In this document: positions 8,585 to 16,998 of the stretch, piece after piece | How the letters are laid out: each line of letters begins with the position of its first letter | Numbering within the stretch: the stretch's first letter is position 1 | Assembly (NCBI GenBank): GCA_045634005.1 | Contig: JAZQZL010000074.1 | Location: forward strand, 1 to 45,169 | Source: Flemingiibacterium sp045634005 | GTDB lineage: Bacteria; Bacillota; Clostridia; Oscillospirales; CAG-272 | Direction of reading: 5' to 3' | Length of the DNA stretch: 45,169 nt | Translations under genes and position numbers: made by a program | The notes under the pieces: model-generated | Seen by the model: the letters and a program-made list of their open reading frames with translations, nothing else | Told to the model about the DNA's origin: nothing | Databases searched by the model: none

Positions 8585-8644
8585 CGAATGTATGTTCGTT
8601 TTCCTTTGTGAGTTCATTATAGCACAAATGTTCGGTCTTGTCAA
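8585..8644 (-). promoter_or_regulatory. Promoter with two LexA/SOS-box-like operators
   Basis: On the minus strand TTGACA (8644-8639), a 17-base spacer and TATAAT (8621-8616) form a perfect promoter. Within the spacer is GAACATTTGTGC (8633-8622), one mismatch from GAACNNNNGTTC. Between the -10 box and the ribosome site is CGAACATACATTCG (8598-8585), matching 13 of 14 positions of the Bacillus-type SOS box CGAACRNRYGTTCG. A bound repressor would block both RNA polymerase binding and escape. Confidence 0.75.
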
Positions 8645-8681
8645 TAGGTTTTTGAAAATTTATTTGATTTTTTTGAAAAGG

Positions 8682-8715
8682 CATAAAAATGCCGCGGAGA
8701 GTTCCCTCTCCGCGG
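8682..8715 (-). terminator. Terminator downstream of the 113-residue gene
   Basis: CCGCGGAGAG 8692-8701 and CTCTCCGCGG 8706-8715 form a 10-bp GC-rich stem with a four-base loop. On the minus strand it is followed by a T-rich tail. Confidence 0.85.
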
Positions 8716-8720
8716 GTAAA

Positions 8721-9062
8721 TTATACCGTATGTACTCCCCACCCGTTCGCAGCAAGCTCGCGCTCAAGCGCTTCAAGCTTCCCTGCCTGCTTTGCCGAAA
8801 CGCCCTTTCCGAAAAGGCGCGCATGAATCGGCGCCTTCACGCCGAGCTTCGTGTGACCGATGTTGTAGAATTCGAGATAAACCCCGTTCTTTGTAACATA
8901 CTTGTCAGCGACGGTGCGAAGCTCTCCGCTCGGCGCGTCCGCGTGTCTGTGCGCCCACACGTTCGCACTCGCGGCAAGCTCTATGTACGCTTCATTTCCC
9001 TCGGCATTGCGGTATTTTATGCGTTCCGCGCCTATCTTTATCACATTCTTAATGTCTATCAT
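8721..9062 (-). CDS. Hypothetical protein, 113 residues
   Basis: I do not recognise a family. The protein starts MIDIKNVIKIGAERIKYRNAEG, alternates short hydrophobic strands with charged turns, and has a Lys/Glu-rich C-terminal helix (about residues 86-106). No membrane segment is seen. The start at 9062 is chosen because TTGGAGAAG lies just upstream; the open frame further upstream runs through the mltG terminator hairpin. It lies directly after mltG on the same strand, only 19 bases beyond the terminator stem, so expression may depend on read-through or on a promoter I could not find. Confidence 0.65.
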   Translation of the reverse strand: MIDIKNVIKIGAERIKYRNAEGNEAYIELAASANVWAHRHADAPSGELRTVADKYVTKNGVYLEFYNIGHTKLGVKAPIHARLFGKGVSAKQAGKLEALERELAANGWGVHTV

Positions 9063-9080
9063 AATCTTCTCCAAAAAAGC

Positions 9081-9105
9081 GAGCCGCGGATATGCTCCGC
9101 GGCTC
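9081..9105 (-). terminator. Terminator after mltG
   Basis: GAGCCGCGGA and TCCGCGGCTC form a perfect 10-bp stem with a five-base loop. On the minus strand a CTTTTTT tract follows. Confidence 0.85.
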
Positions 9106-9114
9106 ATTTTAGTT

Positions 9115-10737
9115 TTAGTTACCGCGTACGGTGTTGATGTTTGCGAGATGCTCACGCTCGGTCGATGCAAAAAGCGTTCTGCCGCCCGAATCCGAAACGA
9201 AGAAATAATAACTCGTATTGTTCGGATAGAGCGCGTACTTGATCGAGTTCAGGCCGGGGTTTGCGATAGGTCCGGGCGGTAAGCCCTTATAGGTGTAGGT
9301 GTTGTACGGCGTGTCGTACGACGTATCTTCACCTGTCATAGAATCCGGTCTGCCGCCTTTATCGTGCTGCATCGCGTACATTATCGTCGCATCGGAGTTA
9401 AGGTACGGGTAGCTTGCAGGATTGTTAAGACGGTTGTGGAATACCGACGAAACGTTGCCAAGCTCGTCCGCATAGCGTGTTTCCTTCTCTATCATAGACG
9501 CCAAAATGATAACCTCGTCTACAGAAAGTCCGAGCTGCTGACAGCGTGCATAGTACTCGTCCACAAACTTGCGGTTAAAGTTGTCGAGCATCTTTTTGAG
9601 TATAGTCGCCTCCGAGGATTCCTTGTAGAAATAATACGTATCCGGGAAGAGATATCCCTCAAGACGGTAAATTCTATCGGCACTTACCTCAAGTCCCTTG
9701 AGGAAGGGATAATCGAAATCGTAATTCTGAATAGCCTCGACAAAGCCCTCGCGCGTACCGATTCCGTATTCTGTAGTAAGGAGATCAATAATCTCATCAA
9801 CGGTGTATCCCTCGGGAATGGTTACGCGAACCTCGGTGAATTTGTTCTTGTTTTCCTTGAACGAAGCCCTCAGATAGTCGTAATTGAGCGAGGTCGACAC
9901 CTCGTAGGTACCGGGAATGAACGCCGCGCCCGAATCCTTAAGCTCACTCCAGAGCTTGAATGCCCATCTATACTTGATCGCGCCCGCGTCGTGAAGCGCT
10001 TCTGCTACGTCGTCAATGGTGGCGTATTCTGGAATCTCGACACTTACGATCTTTTCGTCAACAACGAACTTAAAAACGTCGTTTGCCGTATTGATGGCGA
10101 ACAGCGAAACGCCCACCGAAACGATAATAATAGCTACAATATATATGACCGCCTTTACAAGGCTCATAATCGCGCTGGTTGCCGAATCAACAAATGCGCT
10201 GTCAGGCGCAACCACTCTGGTCTGGCGTGTATTCGTCATTACCTCGTCTATCGCGAAATCATCGTTTTCGGAGCGTCTTTTTGTCTGCGGCGCAACCGAA
10301 CGCGAGGTAACGTTTCCCTGACTTCTGACCTGTGAGGTCTGAATACCGAGCCGTGTTTGCTGATTTGGATGCTGTGCAGACGGCGTTTGTACTGTTCGCG
10401 GCTGATTCTGAACACCGCCCACAGGTCTTTGTGGAGCGCCTACAGTACGCGGTGCATTTACAGACGACGGTGCTGTCGGGCGCTGTGTGCCCATATTGCC
10501 GCCTTGCATCGGTCTTTGCGCGACTGTACGCTGTTGTTGCGGTGTAGCAGCTCCCGACGCCTTTTTGAGCGGACGAACCACCGCACCGCCCTTTACCTCG
10601 GCGGTGTGCTGCCCCTTCTGCTGTGGCGGTGCAGTACGCTTCGGGGGCATACTCGGACGCGCCGGCTCTCTGCGGAACACGAGCAGGTCGTCGTCGAAAT
10701 TATTATCGCCCGTTATTTTATCCTTGTTTTCTTCCAT
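9115..10737 (-). CDS. mltG: Endolytic murein transglycosylase MltG
   Basis: Membrane-anchored enzyme that cleaves nascent peptidoglycan glycan strands and sets their length. Residues 1-185 are a long disordered region rich in Pro, Gln, Thr and Arg, presumably cytoplasmic; one membrane helix spans about 193-215. The extracellular YceG domain carries the catalytic Glu in IILASMIEKETRY, then SVFHNRLN, YNTYTYKGLPPGPIANPG and SYYFFVSDSGG near the end, all typical. The 540-residue length exceeds the usual 340-400 because of the N-terminal tail. It lies after a CPBP membrane protein and tmk-linked genes. Confidence 0.93.
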   Translation of the reverse strand: MEENKDKITGDNNFDDDLLVFRREPARPSMPPKRTAPPQQKGQHTAEVKGGAVVRPLKKASGAATPQQQRTVAQRPMQGGNMGTQRPTAPSSVNAPRTVGAPQRPVGGVQNQPRTVQTPSAQHPNQQTRLGIQTSQVRSQGNVTSRSVAPQTKRRSENDDFAIDEVMTNTRQTRVVAPDSAFVDSATSAIMSLVKAVIYIVAIIIVSVGVSLFAINTANDVFKFVVDEKIVSVEIPEYATIDDVAEALHDAGAIKYRWAFKLWSELKDSGAAFIPGTYEVSTSLNYDYLRASFKENKNKFTEVRVTIPEGYTVDEIIDLLTTEYGIGTREGFVEAIQNYDFDYPFLKGLEVSADRIYRLEGYLFPDTYYFYKESSEATILKKMLDNFNRKFVDEYYARCQQLGLSVDEVIILASMIEKETRYADELGNVSSVFHNRLNNPASYPYLNSDATIMYAMQHDKGGRPDSMTGEDTSYDTPYNTYTYKGLPPGPIANPGLNSIKYALYPNNTSYYFFVSDSGGRTLFASTEREHLANINTVRGN

Positions 10738-10771
10738 AATTTATGTTTCCTTTCATCGCGAGGCTATTGCG

Positions 10772-11677
10772 TCAAAGCCAGATAAATGCGGCAACCACAA
10801 AAAGTAATACCGCAAAAAGAAGCGGCGGTGCAATCAAAGCCTCCGAGAATTTACGAATATCGAATTTAACCCTTTCGCCGCTGCCGGCATTCTTTTCACC
10901 TGCGAGTGCGTAGTTATAGTAAATGCGCTCAAACTCGCCGAACAGCACGACAAGGCAGAGCAAAAATGCGCTCGTGAGAGTAAATATGAGAAATCCCGTG
11001 CTCTGCGGCTTAGTTATGACCGTGCGCACAGTATCTCCTGCCGCAAGCTCGAACACCGCCCAAATCAAATGGCACAGCATCGAGGCAAACACGGAGCGTG
11101 TCATATACATAACCAAAGCGAACATAATTCCCGCGAAGAAATACACGGGCAGATATGCAAAATTCATACCGAACATCGCATAGAAAAGCGATGATACTAC
11201 CACAGCCGTCAGCGCGCCGCAGTGCTCGTACTCGGCACACATAACGGAGCGGAAGAACAGCTCCTCGGCAATCGAGGGTACGAGCGCGAAGGTAACGAGC
11301 GAATAAAGCACGCCCGGCTCGTATCCGTTAAGGTAAAAGTAATACACAGAATAAGCTCCGTCGACAACGCCCGTGCGGTAAAGCAGCATCTTGATGAGCG
11401 TATCGCCGATAATAAGCGTGAGTGCCGCAAGAAGCGTTGCGAGCAGCTTCTCTATGCCGAACGGCGCAAAGCGCAGGCGCTTTACGAAGCCCTCCCCTTT
11501 TATCTTCGAATAGAAGGCTATAGGCACTATGAGTATAAGAAGCTGAAGCACTATAAGCGCAAGGCAGATGTTTTCCCTGTAAGCAAGTGCCTCAAGGTCA
11601 ATATATCGCGATGCGGCGATCAGCATCAGCGCAACAATAAACAAAAGCGGCGCTGAAAAGGTTGATTTAAGCTTCAT
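10772..11677 (-). CDS. CPBP-family intramembrane protein (Abi/CAAX protease-like), degenerate motif 2
   Basis: A polytopic 301-residue membrane protein. The core from about residue 130 reads ALVPSIAEELFFRSVM, the EExxxR motif of CPBP glutamic proteases, followed by SSLFYAMFGMNFAYLPVYFFAGIM and ASMLCHLIWAVFE with the third-motif His. In the second motif the usual His is not present: the pattern shows Phe/Gly where FxxxH is expected, so catalysis is doubtful. The substrate is unknown in any case. It lies between the cyclo-ligase gene and mltG with short gaps. Confidence 0.8.
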   Translation of the reverse strand: MKLKSTFSAPLLFIVALMLIAASRYIDLEALAYRENICLALIVLQLLILIVPIAFYSKIKGEGFVKRLRFAPFGIEKLLATLLAALTLIIGDTLIKMLLYRTGVVDGAYSVYYFYLNGYEPGVLYSLVTFALVPSIAEELFFRSVMCAEYEHCGALTAVVVSSLFYAMFGMNFAYLPVYFFAGIMFALVMYMTRSVFASMLCHLIWAVFELAAGDTVRTVITKPQSTGFLIFTLTSAFLLCLVVLFGEFERIYYNYALAGEKNAGSGERVKFDIRKFSEALIAPPLLFAVLLFVVAAFIWL

Positions 11678-11691
11678 TTACCTCACCTATG

Positions 11692-12285
11692 TTAGCGTTT
11701 ATTTTTTTCCACGACACGCAGTCCCTTTTCGGTAACGATAAAGTCAACGGACAGGTCAAAGCGTCCTCTCGGAAGCGCATCGATAATATAGTCACTGTAG
11801 ATCATACCTACCTTCGAACCGATATACGAGCCGAGGTAGCGGTCGTAGTAGCCCTTGCCGTAGCCAAGACGGTACCCGTGCTTATCGTAAACAAGCGCAG
11901 GAACTATACACGCACTCGGCGCGGTAGATCCTCTGTCGTAAACGGGTAGATCCGGAGTAGGCTCAAGTAGGCCATACGTGCCCTTTTTAAGCTGGTCAAG
12001 CGAGGTTATATAATGATACTGCATATCGTGCGTTTCGGGAATACAGCGTGGGAAGGCAATCTTCTTGCCGTCCGCAAGCGCACGCTCCGCGATAGGCAGA
12101 ATGTTGACCTCGTCACTCTTTGGAGAGTACATAAGCAGCACCGATGCATATCGGTACGTAGCGAGTCCTACAAAGGTATTGCATATACGCTCATCCATCT
12201 CCGTCTTTTTTTCGGGCGAGATAGCCATACGAAGCGCCTTGTATTTTTCGCGTATATCGTTTTTCTGTTTTCTTATTTCGTACAT
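11692..12285 (-). CDS. 5-formyltetrahydrofolate cyclo-ligase
   Basis: ATP-dependent conversion of 5-formyl-THF to 5,10-methenyl-THF, returning the stored folate to the one-carbon pool. The 197-residue length is normal. The N-terminal IRKQKNDIREKYKALR segment and the signature RLGYGKGYYDRYL near residue 140, which binds ATP and phosphate, are conserved. It is translated between the DJ-1 and CPBP genes. The link to folate matches the ZTP-controlled AICAR formyltransferase elsewhere in the window, which uses 10-formyl-THF. Confidence 0.93.
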   Translation of the reverse strand: MYEIRKQKNDIREKYKALRMAISPEKKTEMDERICNTFVGLATYRYASVLLMYSPKSDEVNILPIAERALADGKKIAFPRCIPETHDMQYHYITSLDQLKKGTYGLLEPTPDLPVYDRGSTAPSACIVPALVYDKHGYRLGYGKGYYDRYLGSYIGSKVGMIYSDYIIDALPRGRFDLSVDFIVTEKGLRVVEKNKR

Positions 12286-12314
12286 CTTTAACCTCGAAGT
12301 TTCAGTATAAGGTT

Positions 12315-12863
12315 TTATGCCTGAACAGCCGCAAAAAGCTCGTCCGCCTTTTCCTTGCCAACAAGCACGCTAACGAGAGTAAGACCAAACTCGAGCGAAA
12401 CGCCCATTCCCTTCGCTGTGATAAATTTGCCGTCGTGCGCAACCTTCCTATCGCTTATTTTAGCGCCGCGAAGCTTTTCTTCAAATCCGGGGTAAGCGAT
12501 TGCTTCCTTGCCCTCAAGAAGTCCGAGCTCACCGAGTATCATCGGTGCCGCGCAGATAGCGGTAAGATACTTGTCGTTTGCCTTCGCGTATTCGATAAAC
12601 GCGTTTACGGTTTCGTCCGCCTGAAGATTGAGTGTACCGGGCATACCTCCGGGAAGGATCACCATATCAGCAGGATTTTTGTCAAGAAGCGCCTTCGCCT
12701 CATAAGTGGTAATGTCGGCGATGACCTCGATCCCGTGAGAGCCGCGGATAACCTTGCCGCCGACACCGACGGTCATAACCTTAACGCCTGCACGGCGCAA
12801 AAGATCGAGCGGACAAAGTGCCTCGACCTCCTCGAATCCCTCTGCTAAAAACATATATACCAT
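12315..12863 (-). CDS. DJ-1/PfpI family protein (YajL/ThiJ-like)
   Basis: A 182-residue glutamine-amidotransferase-fold protein. It begins MVYMFLAEGFEEVEALCPLDLLRRAG, where the conserved Glu of FxxxEE lies, and has the nucleophile elbow LTAICAAPMILGELGLL with its reactive Cys near residue 100. DJ-1 relatives are protective proteins with glyoxalase or proposed deglycase activity; the substrate here is unknown. The start at 12863 follows GAGGTGACGAA; upstream in-frame sequence lies in the tmk end. It starts 13 bases after tmk. Confidence 0.9.
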   Translation of the reverse strand: MVYMFLAEGFEEVEALCPLDLLRRAGVKVMTVGVGGKVIRGSHGIEVIADITTYEAKALLDKNPADMVILPGGMPGTLNLQADETVNAFIEYAKANDKYLTAICAAPMILGELGLLEGKEAIAYPGFEEKLRGAKISDRKVAHDGKFITAKGMGVSLEFGLTLVSVLVGKEKADELFAAVQA

Positions 12864-12876
12864 TTCGTCACCTCGT

Positions 12877-13554
12877 TTAAAGTGTAATTCCTGTTTTGCG
12901 TGCAACAACGTCGAGTATCTCCGAGAAGATAGCATCTCTCGTGCGAATGCCCGTATCATCGTAGCACTTTATCTTCGTCCAACCGAGTCGCTCACAGGCG
13001 AACTGTGCCGCCTCGTAGCTCTTTCGCATAAAGTCTGCGTCCTTTTCGTGAATATCCATCTTGCGTCCCGTTGCATCCGAGCGGCTTGCGACAAGCTTTG
13101 CCGAATGCTCAGGTAAAAGCTCGAGATAGATAACGAGATCGGGCGAAGGAAGTCCGAGCTTAATAAACTCGAAATCCCACAGCCAATCAAGGAAGCTCTC
13201 CCACTCTGAGCGCGGCATCTTTGAAAGCTGATGCACTGCGTTAGCAGATGTGTAGCGGTTAGCTACGATTATCTTGTTAAGAGAGTCGTAATCTTCCTTC
13301 CAATCGCTTCTGTAGGACGCATAGCGGTCACAAGCGAAGAAGGTGGATGCGGCGTACGCATTCGTATCGGACGGACGGCTTCCAAGCTTGCCGTCAAGAT
13401 ACATACGTACAAGCGCGGACGATTCGCTTTGATACATCGGGAAGCTCAGCGAGCGCACCGTGTATCCTTCTATTTTAAGGTGGTTTACAAGACGGTTCGA
13501 CTGGGTTTCCTTGCCAGATCCGTCAAGTCCGTCTATTGCTATAAAGGTGGACAT
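12877..13554 (-). CDS. tmk: Thymidylate kinase
   Basis: Phosphorylates dTMP to dTDP for DNA synthesis. The P-loop is IDGLDGSGKETQSNRL (GSGKE rather than GSGKS/T, seen in some clostridial enzymes). The DRY-like motif is FACDRYASYRSDW near residue 88, VANRYTSANAVHQ follows, and PDLVIYLELLP precedes the lid. Length is 225 residues from the ATG at 13554, chosen because TGGAGATTAAA precedes it; an ATG four codons upstream is the alternative. It heads the run tmk, DJ-1, cyclo-ligase, CPBP, mltG, perhaps continuing from ftsK. Confidence 0.92.
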   Translation of the reverse strand: MSTFIAIDGLDGSGKETQSNRLVNHLKIEGYTVRSLSFPMYQSESSALVRMYLDGKLGSRPSDTNAYAASTFFACDRYASYRSDWKEDYDSLNKIIVANRYTSANAVHQLSKMPRSEWESFLDWLWDFEFIKLGLPSPDLVIYLELLPEHSAKLVASRSDATGRKMDIHEKDADFMRKSYEAAQFACERLGWTKIKCYDDTGIRTRDAIFSEILDVVARKTGITL

Positions 13555-13569
13555 TTTAATCTCCATTCA

Positions 13570-13712
13570 GCCGCCATGACGGCGGCATGATATATTTTTA
13601 TGAAATTCAAATGTGTTTGCTGTGCAAACAAAAATGGGATAGGACCCATTTTTAATTTGAATTTCGGTGCGTGAACAGCCTCGCTGCGTCTATGTCAAAT
13701 AAACCTTCACGC
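13570..13712. repeat. Hairpin-rich intergenic element between ftsK and tmk
   Basis: Five nested or adjacent palindromes fill this spacer. GCCGCC/GGCGGC is at 13570-13586. An 11-bp outer stem, GAAATTCAAAT 13602-13612 with ATTTGAATTTC 13655-13665, encloses two hairpins at 13614-13630 and 13631-13652, giving a three-way junction. GCGTGAA 13669-13675 pairs with TTCACGC 13706-13712 around a small CAGC/GCTG hairpin. A similar arrangement is found at 38303-38420. It may be a MITE-like repeat or a structured RNA spacer. Confidence 0.7.
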
Positions 13713-13752
13713 TATGCTCCTTTGTGTAGTATTGTGCGGTGCTCACACCACA

Positions 13753-16479
13753 TCATTCGCCGCGGCGAAGCTCCATTTCAAGATATTCTTCCTTTGAGAT
13801 AAGCACGTCACGCGGCTTCTGTCCCTGCGGTGCGCTGACGATTCCCATCTGTTCCATCGTATCGATGAGCTTTGCCGCACGGCCGTAGCCGAGCTGTAAG
13901 CGGCGCTGAATGAGCGAGGTTGATATCTTACCCGACTCAACGGCAAGCTGAATTGCCGGACGAAGCATCGGATCTCCGTCGTTCGCCTCTTCGTCGCCGT
14001 CACCGAGAACGGTCGCCTTCTTGTTACCGCAAAGCTGTGCCTCGCGCTCGATCGTGTCGATAACGCTTTGATCGTATTCACGCTGACCGTAGTTATTCTT
14101 AATAAACGCAGTGACCTCCTCGACCTCGTCGTCGGACACGAAACAGCCCTGTACGCGAAGCGGCTTTATGCTTCCGATAGGAGCGTAAAGCATATCGCCT
14201 CGGCCGATAAGCTTCTCTGCACCGACACAGTCGATGATCGTACGCGAGTCGACCTGATTTGCGGTCGTGAACGCGATACGCGACGGAACGTTTGCCTTGA
14301 TAAGACCGGTAACGACGTCAACCGACGGACGCTGTGTACCGATAACGAGATGCATACCTGCGGCACGCGCCTTCTGTGCGATACGGCAGATGGCTTCCTC
14401 GACGTCGTCGCGAGCCATCATCATAAGGTCCGCAAGCTCGTCGATAACGATAACGATCTGCGGCAGCTTCTCTGCCTCATCGTCGTTTGCAACGGACTGA
14501 TTGTAGCCCTTGATGTTACGCACACCTGCGCCCTCAATAAGCTCGTATCTGCGCTCCATTTCGCTGACTGCCCAGTGGAGTGCACCCGCCGCCTTTTTAG
14601 GATCGGACACAACGGGAACGAGAAGATGAGGAATGCCGTTATAGACGTTAAGCTCGACTTTTTTCGGGTCGATCATTATAAACTTGACCTCGTCGGGCCG
14701 TGCCTTATAAAGTATCGACACAATAAGCGAGTTGATACAAACGGACTTACCCGAGCCGGTGGTACCTGCGATAAGCAGGTGAGGCATCTTTGCAACGTCA
14801 AGGAATATCGGTGCGCCCGCAACGTCCATACCGAGCGCGGTGGTAACCTTGCTCTGCGAGGACTTGAAGGCGTTATCTTCAAGAAGCTCACGGATGTAAA
14901 CAGTAGACGTGCTTCTGTTCGGAACCTCGATACCGACCGCTTCCTTACCGGGAATCGGCGCTTCTATACGAACGCCGCTTGTTGCAAGGTGAAGCGCGAT
15001 GTCATCAACGAGGTTAAGTATGGAACGAACCTTCGTACCAACCTCGGGCTGAAGCTCGTATCTCGTAATTGTAGGACCGCGGGACACGTTGATTATCTTC
15101 GTCTTTACGTTAAACGAGCGAAGAGTTTCAACAAGCTTGTTTGCGGTCTGCTGAATCTCACCCGACATATCGGCATTACTGCTCGAGGTGTCGTATTTGA
15201 GAAGCGCCATCGGCGGGAACGTGTAGTCAGGCACCTTTATCGGCTCCATAGAAACCTTGCCGCCCGAAACCTCCGCGTACATATTTCCCTCGCCCGAAAG
15301 CTCGTCCTCGTCGTAAGCGACGGAGTTCTCCTCGTGCGAAACTCTGCTCTTTTCGATCATAAGGTCGATTTCCGCCGAGGTAACGACATCGCCCTCCACC
15401 TCGGGAACAGCGCTGTCTGCATTTTTCGGCTCAACGAATATCTTGGAAAGATCTATATTGCCGTCGTCAAGCGCGCTAAGCTCTTGCTCGCCTGTCTTTT
15501 CCATAGGCTTTACACGGCTTCTGCGAGCTTTTCCGTCCTCGGGATAGGTATCTCCGTCAATAGCACCGTCAACGTCGAAAGGAAGCTCTGTATCAGAGCG
15601 GCGCGTACTGCGTGCACTCTCGCGCTCACGGATCTCGTCGAAAATCTCGGGATCTATCGGAGTCAGTGCACGGTCATTGTCAATTTCAGCCGCGGCATCG
15701 TAAAAATCGTCCTCGTCACGGCTTACGTCGACGGGCATCTTATTTCGAAGACTCTTTTTTGTCTGCTTTACTCGGATCTCTCTATTGCCGTGACTGTTCG
15801 CCGCAGCATACGCTTCGTTTCTCTGGCGTTTTTCTTCACGCGCATTCGCAGCACTCTCGGAAAGTCTTTTCTTCCACGCACGGATCCCCGTAACGATATA
15901 AGCGCTGAACACGTGCGGAGTCATGCCGAAAAGGAAAATGGCAAAAAGCAGGATAAGCGCTATCGAGAATATAAGCGTTCCCGCAAAGCCAAGCATCGCC
16001 CAAAGTGCGTTGCCGAAAAGTCCGCCTATCGCACCGCCGCCCTTCGCATCAAGTCCAAGCTTAAAGAGCTCGACAAGATTGAAGGTGTCAACGCCCTCGA
16101 TCTTGGCGTTACGCGAAAAAATGTGGATAAGGACAGCCACCAAAACACAGGAGGACAAGGAAAAAAATATCTTCCACCCGGTAAAATTGTTAACAACGTC
16201 ATTCTTCCAAAAGCAAGCAACGCTCACAAGAACTATCGGCACGATCCAGGCAGCGCTCGAGAAAAGTCCAAAGAAAGTATTTCTTAAAAATCCGCCAAGG
16301 AATCCCGTTGGTCCCGCAAAATAGCTTATAACAAGAAACAGCGAAACAAGCCCAAGAGCATACGGCACTATCTGATTTACGATGCTGTTGGGATTTTTGG
16401 TATTCTGTTTTGCGACACTCTTTTTGCTGACTTTATTAGTGCTTGTGCTTTTCTTCTTCTGGGCTTTATAGGCTGGCAT
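13753..16479 (-). CDS. ftsK: DNA translocase FtsK/SpoIIIE
   Basis: Hexameric ATP-driven motor that pumps chromosomal DNA through the division or sporulation septum. About four membrane helices lie in residues 35-195. An acidic, low-complexity linker follows to about 410. The motor contains HLLIAGTTGSGKSVCINSL (Walker A near residue 575) and IVIVIDELADLMMM (Walker B). The C-terminal winged-helix gamma domain ends with ISTSLIQRRLQLGYGRAAKLIDTMEQMGIV, which reads orienting DNA sequences. The 908-residue length is in the usual range. The start has AGAAAGGAC. FtsK and SpoIIIE cannot be told apart from the sequence alone. Confidence 0.95.
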   Translation of the reverse strand: MPAYKAQKKKSTSTNKVSKKSVAKQNTKNPNSIVNQIVPYALGLVSLFLVISYFAGPTGFLGGFLRNTFFGLFSSAAWIVPIVLVSVACFWKNDVVNNFTGWKIFFSLSSCVLVAVLIHIFSRNAKIEGVDTFNLVELFKLGLDAKGGGAIGGLFGNALWAMLGFAGTLIFSIALILLFAIFLFGMTPHVFSAYIVTGIRAWKKRLSESAANAREEKRQRNEAYAAANSHGNREIRVKQTKKSLRNKMPVDVSRDEDDFYDAAAEIDNDRALTPIDPEIFDEIRERESARSTRRSDTELPFDVDGAIDGDTYPEDGKARRSRVKPMEKTGEQELSALDDGNIDLSKIFVEPKNADSAVPEVEGDVVTSAEIDLMIEKSRVSHEENSVAYDEDELSGEGNMYAEVSGGKVSMEPIKVPDYTFPPMALLKYDTSSSNADMSGEIQQTANKLVETLRSFNVKTKIINVSRGPTITRYELQPEVGTKVRSILNLVDDIALHLATSGVRIEAPIPGKEAVGIEVPNRSTSTVYIRELLEDNAFKSSQSKVTTALGMDVAGAPIFLDVAKMPHLLIAGTTGSGKSVCINSLIVSILYKARPDEVKFIMIDPKKVELNVYNGIPHLLVPVVSDPKKAAGALHWAVSEMERRYELIEGAGVRNIKGYNQSVANDDEAEKLPQIVIVIDELADLMMMARDDVEEAICRIAQKARAAGMHLVIGTQRPSVDVVTGLIKANVPSRIAFTTANQVDSRTIIDCVGAEKLIGRGDMLYAPIGSIKPLRVQGCFVSDDEVEEVTAFIKNNYGQREYDQSVIDTIEREAQLCGNKKATVLGDGDEEANDGDPMLRPAIQLAVESGKISTSLIQRRLQLGYGRAAKLIDTMEQMGIVSAPQGQKPRDVLISKEEYLEMELRRGE

Positions 16480-16602
16480 TATTTTGTCCTTTCTTTTAAC
16501 GTATTATAAAGCAGCATACGGGTTATACTGCGAATATAGGTGTAAATATAATTATACTATTATATTATATCACAGTTTTTTCGAAATTACAACCCATAAA
16601 TT

Positions 16603-16995
16603 ATGATTAAAAAGAAAAGTTTAGAAAAAATAAGCAAAAAAACGCGTATTATTTTACTTGGCGTACTCGCGCTTACCGCAGGAGTTGTAAACGGCTTTCT
16701 CGGCACCGGCGGAGGAATAGTCCTGATGCTCGCTTTAACGCTCGTGCCGGCGAGCGGCGACACCGCCGCACGTGACCGATTCGCAACGGTAATCGCAGTA
16801 ATACTTCCCCTCTCGCTCGTGTCAACTGTAACGTACGGCGAAAACGTAGATCTCTCCGCCGCATCGCCCTACATTCTCCCCGGCATATTCGGCGGCGTGC
16901 TCGGCGCATTGCTTCTCGACAAATTATCAGTAAAGCTAATAAAAAAGCTATTTGCCGCTATGGTTATATGGGCCGGTATAAGCTTTTTGAGATAG
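16603..16995 (+). CDS. TSUP (TauE/SafE) transporter, N-terminal half
   Basis: A 130-residue protein with about four membrane helices, matching the first repeat of TauE/SafE permeases: VVNGFLGTGGGIVLMLALTL is the typical first-repeat G-x-G-G-G motif. Substrates of the family include sulfite and sulfoacetate; this one's is unknown. The usual full protein is about 250 residues with two such repeats, and the second repeat is the next ORF in the same frame after a TAG stop. No good ribosome site precedes the ATG. The spacer upstream (16480-16602) is AT-rich and shared with the divergent ftsK. Confidence 0.8.
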   Translation: MIKKKSLEKISKKTRIILLGVLALTAGVVNGFLGTGGGIVLMLALTLVPASGDTAARDRFATVIAVILPLSLVSTVTYGENVDLSAASPYILPGIFGGVLGALLLDKLSVKLIKKLFAAMVIWAGISFLR

Positions 16996-16998
16996 CCT

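Noticed and set aside
9063..9170. Upstream extension of the 113-residue gene
   Set aside because: The added codons run through the mltG terminator and the end of mltG; the ATG at 9062 has its own GGAG site.
12864..12959. Longer N-terminus for the DJ-1 family gene
   Set aside because: It would overlap the tmk end; the internal ATG at 12863 has a good GAGGTG site and matches the usual start of the family.
14068..16287. 739-codon open frame on the plus strand opposite ftsK
   Set aside because: It is antisense to a clear ftsK gene, has no family motifs and no ribosome site, and arises from the codon bias of the real gene.
16993..16998. Recoded amber codon joining the TSUP halves
   Set aside because: TAG is used as an ordinary stop elsewhere in the window (for example at 38301-38303), no recoding signal is visible, and a start codon follows at once.
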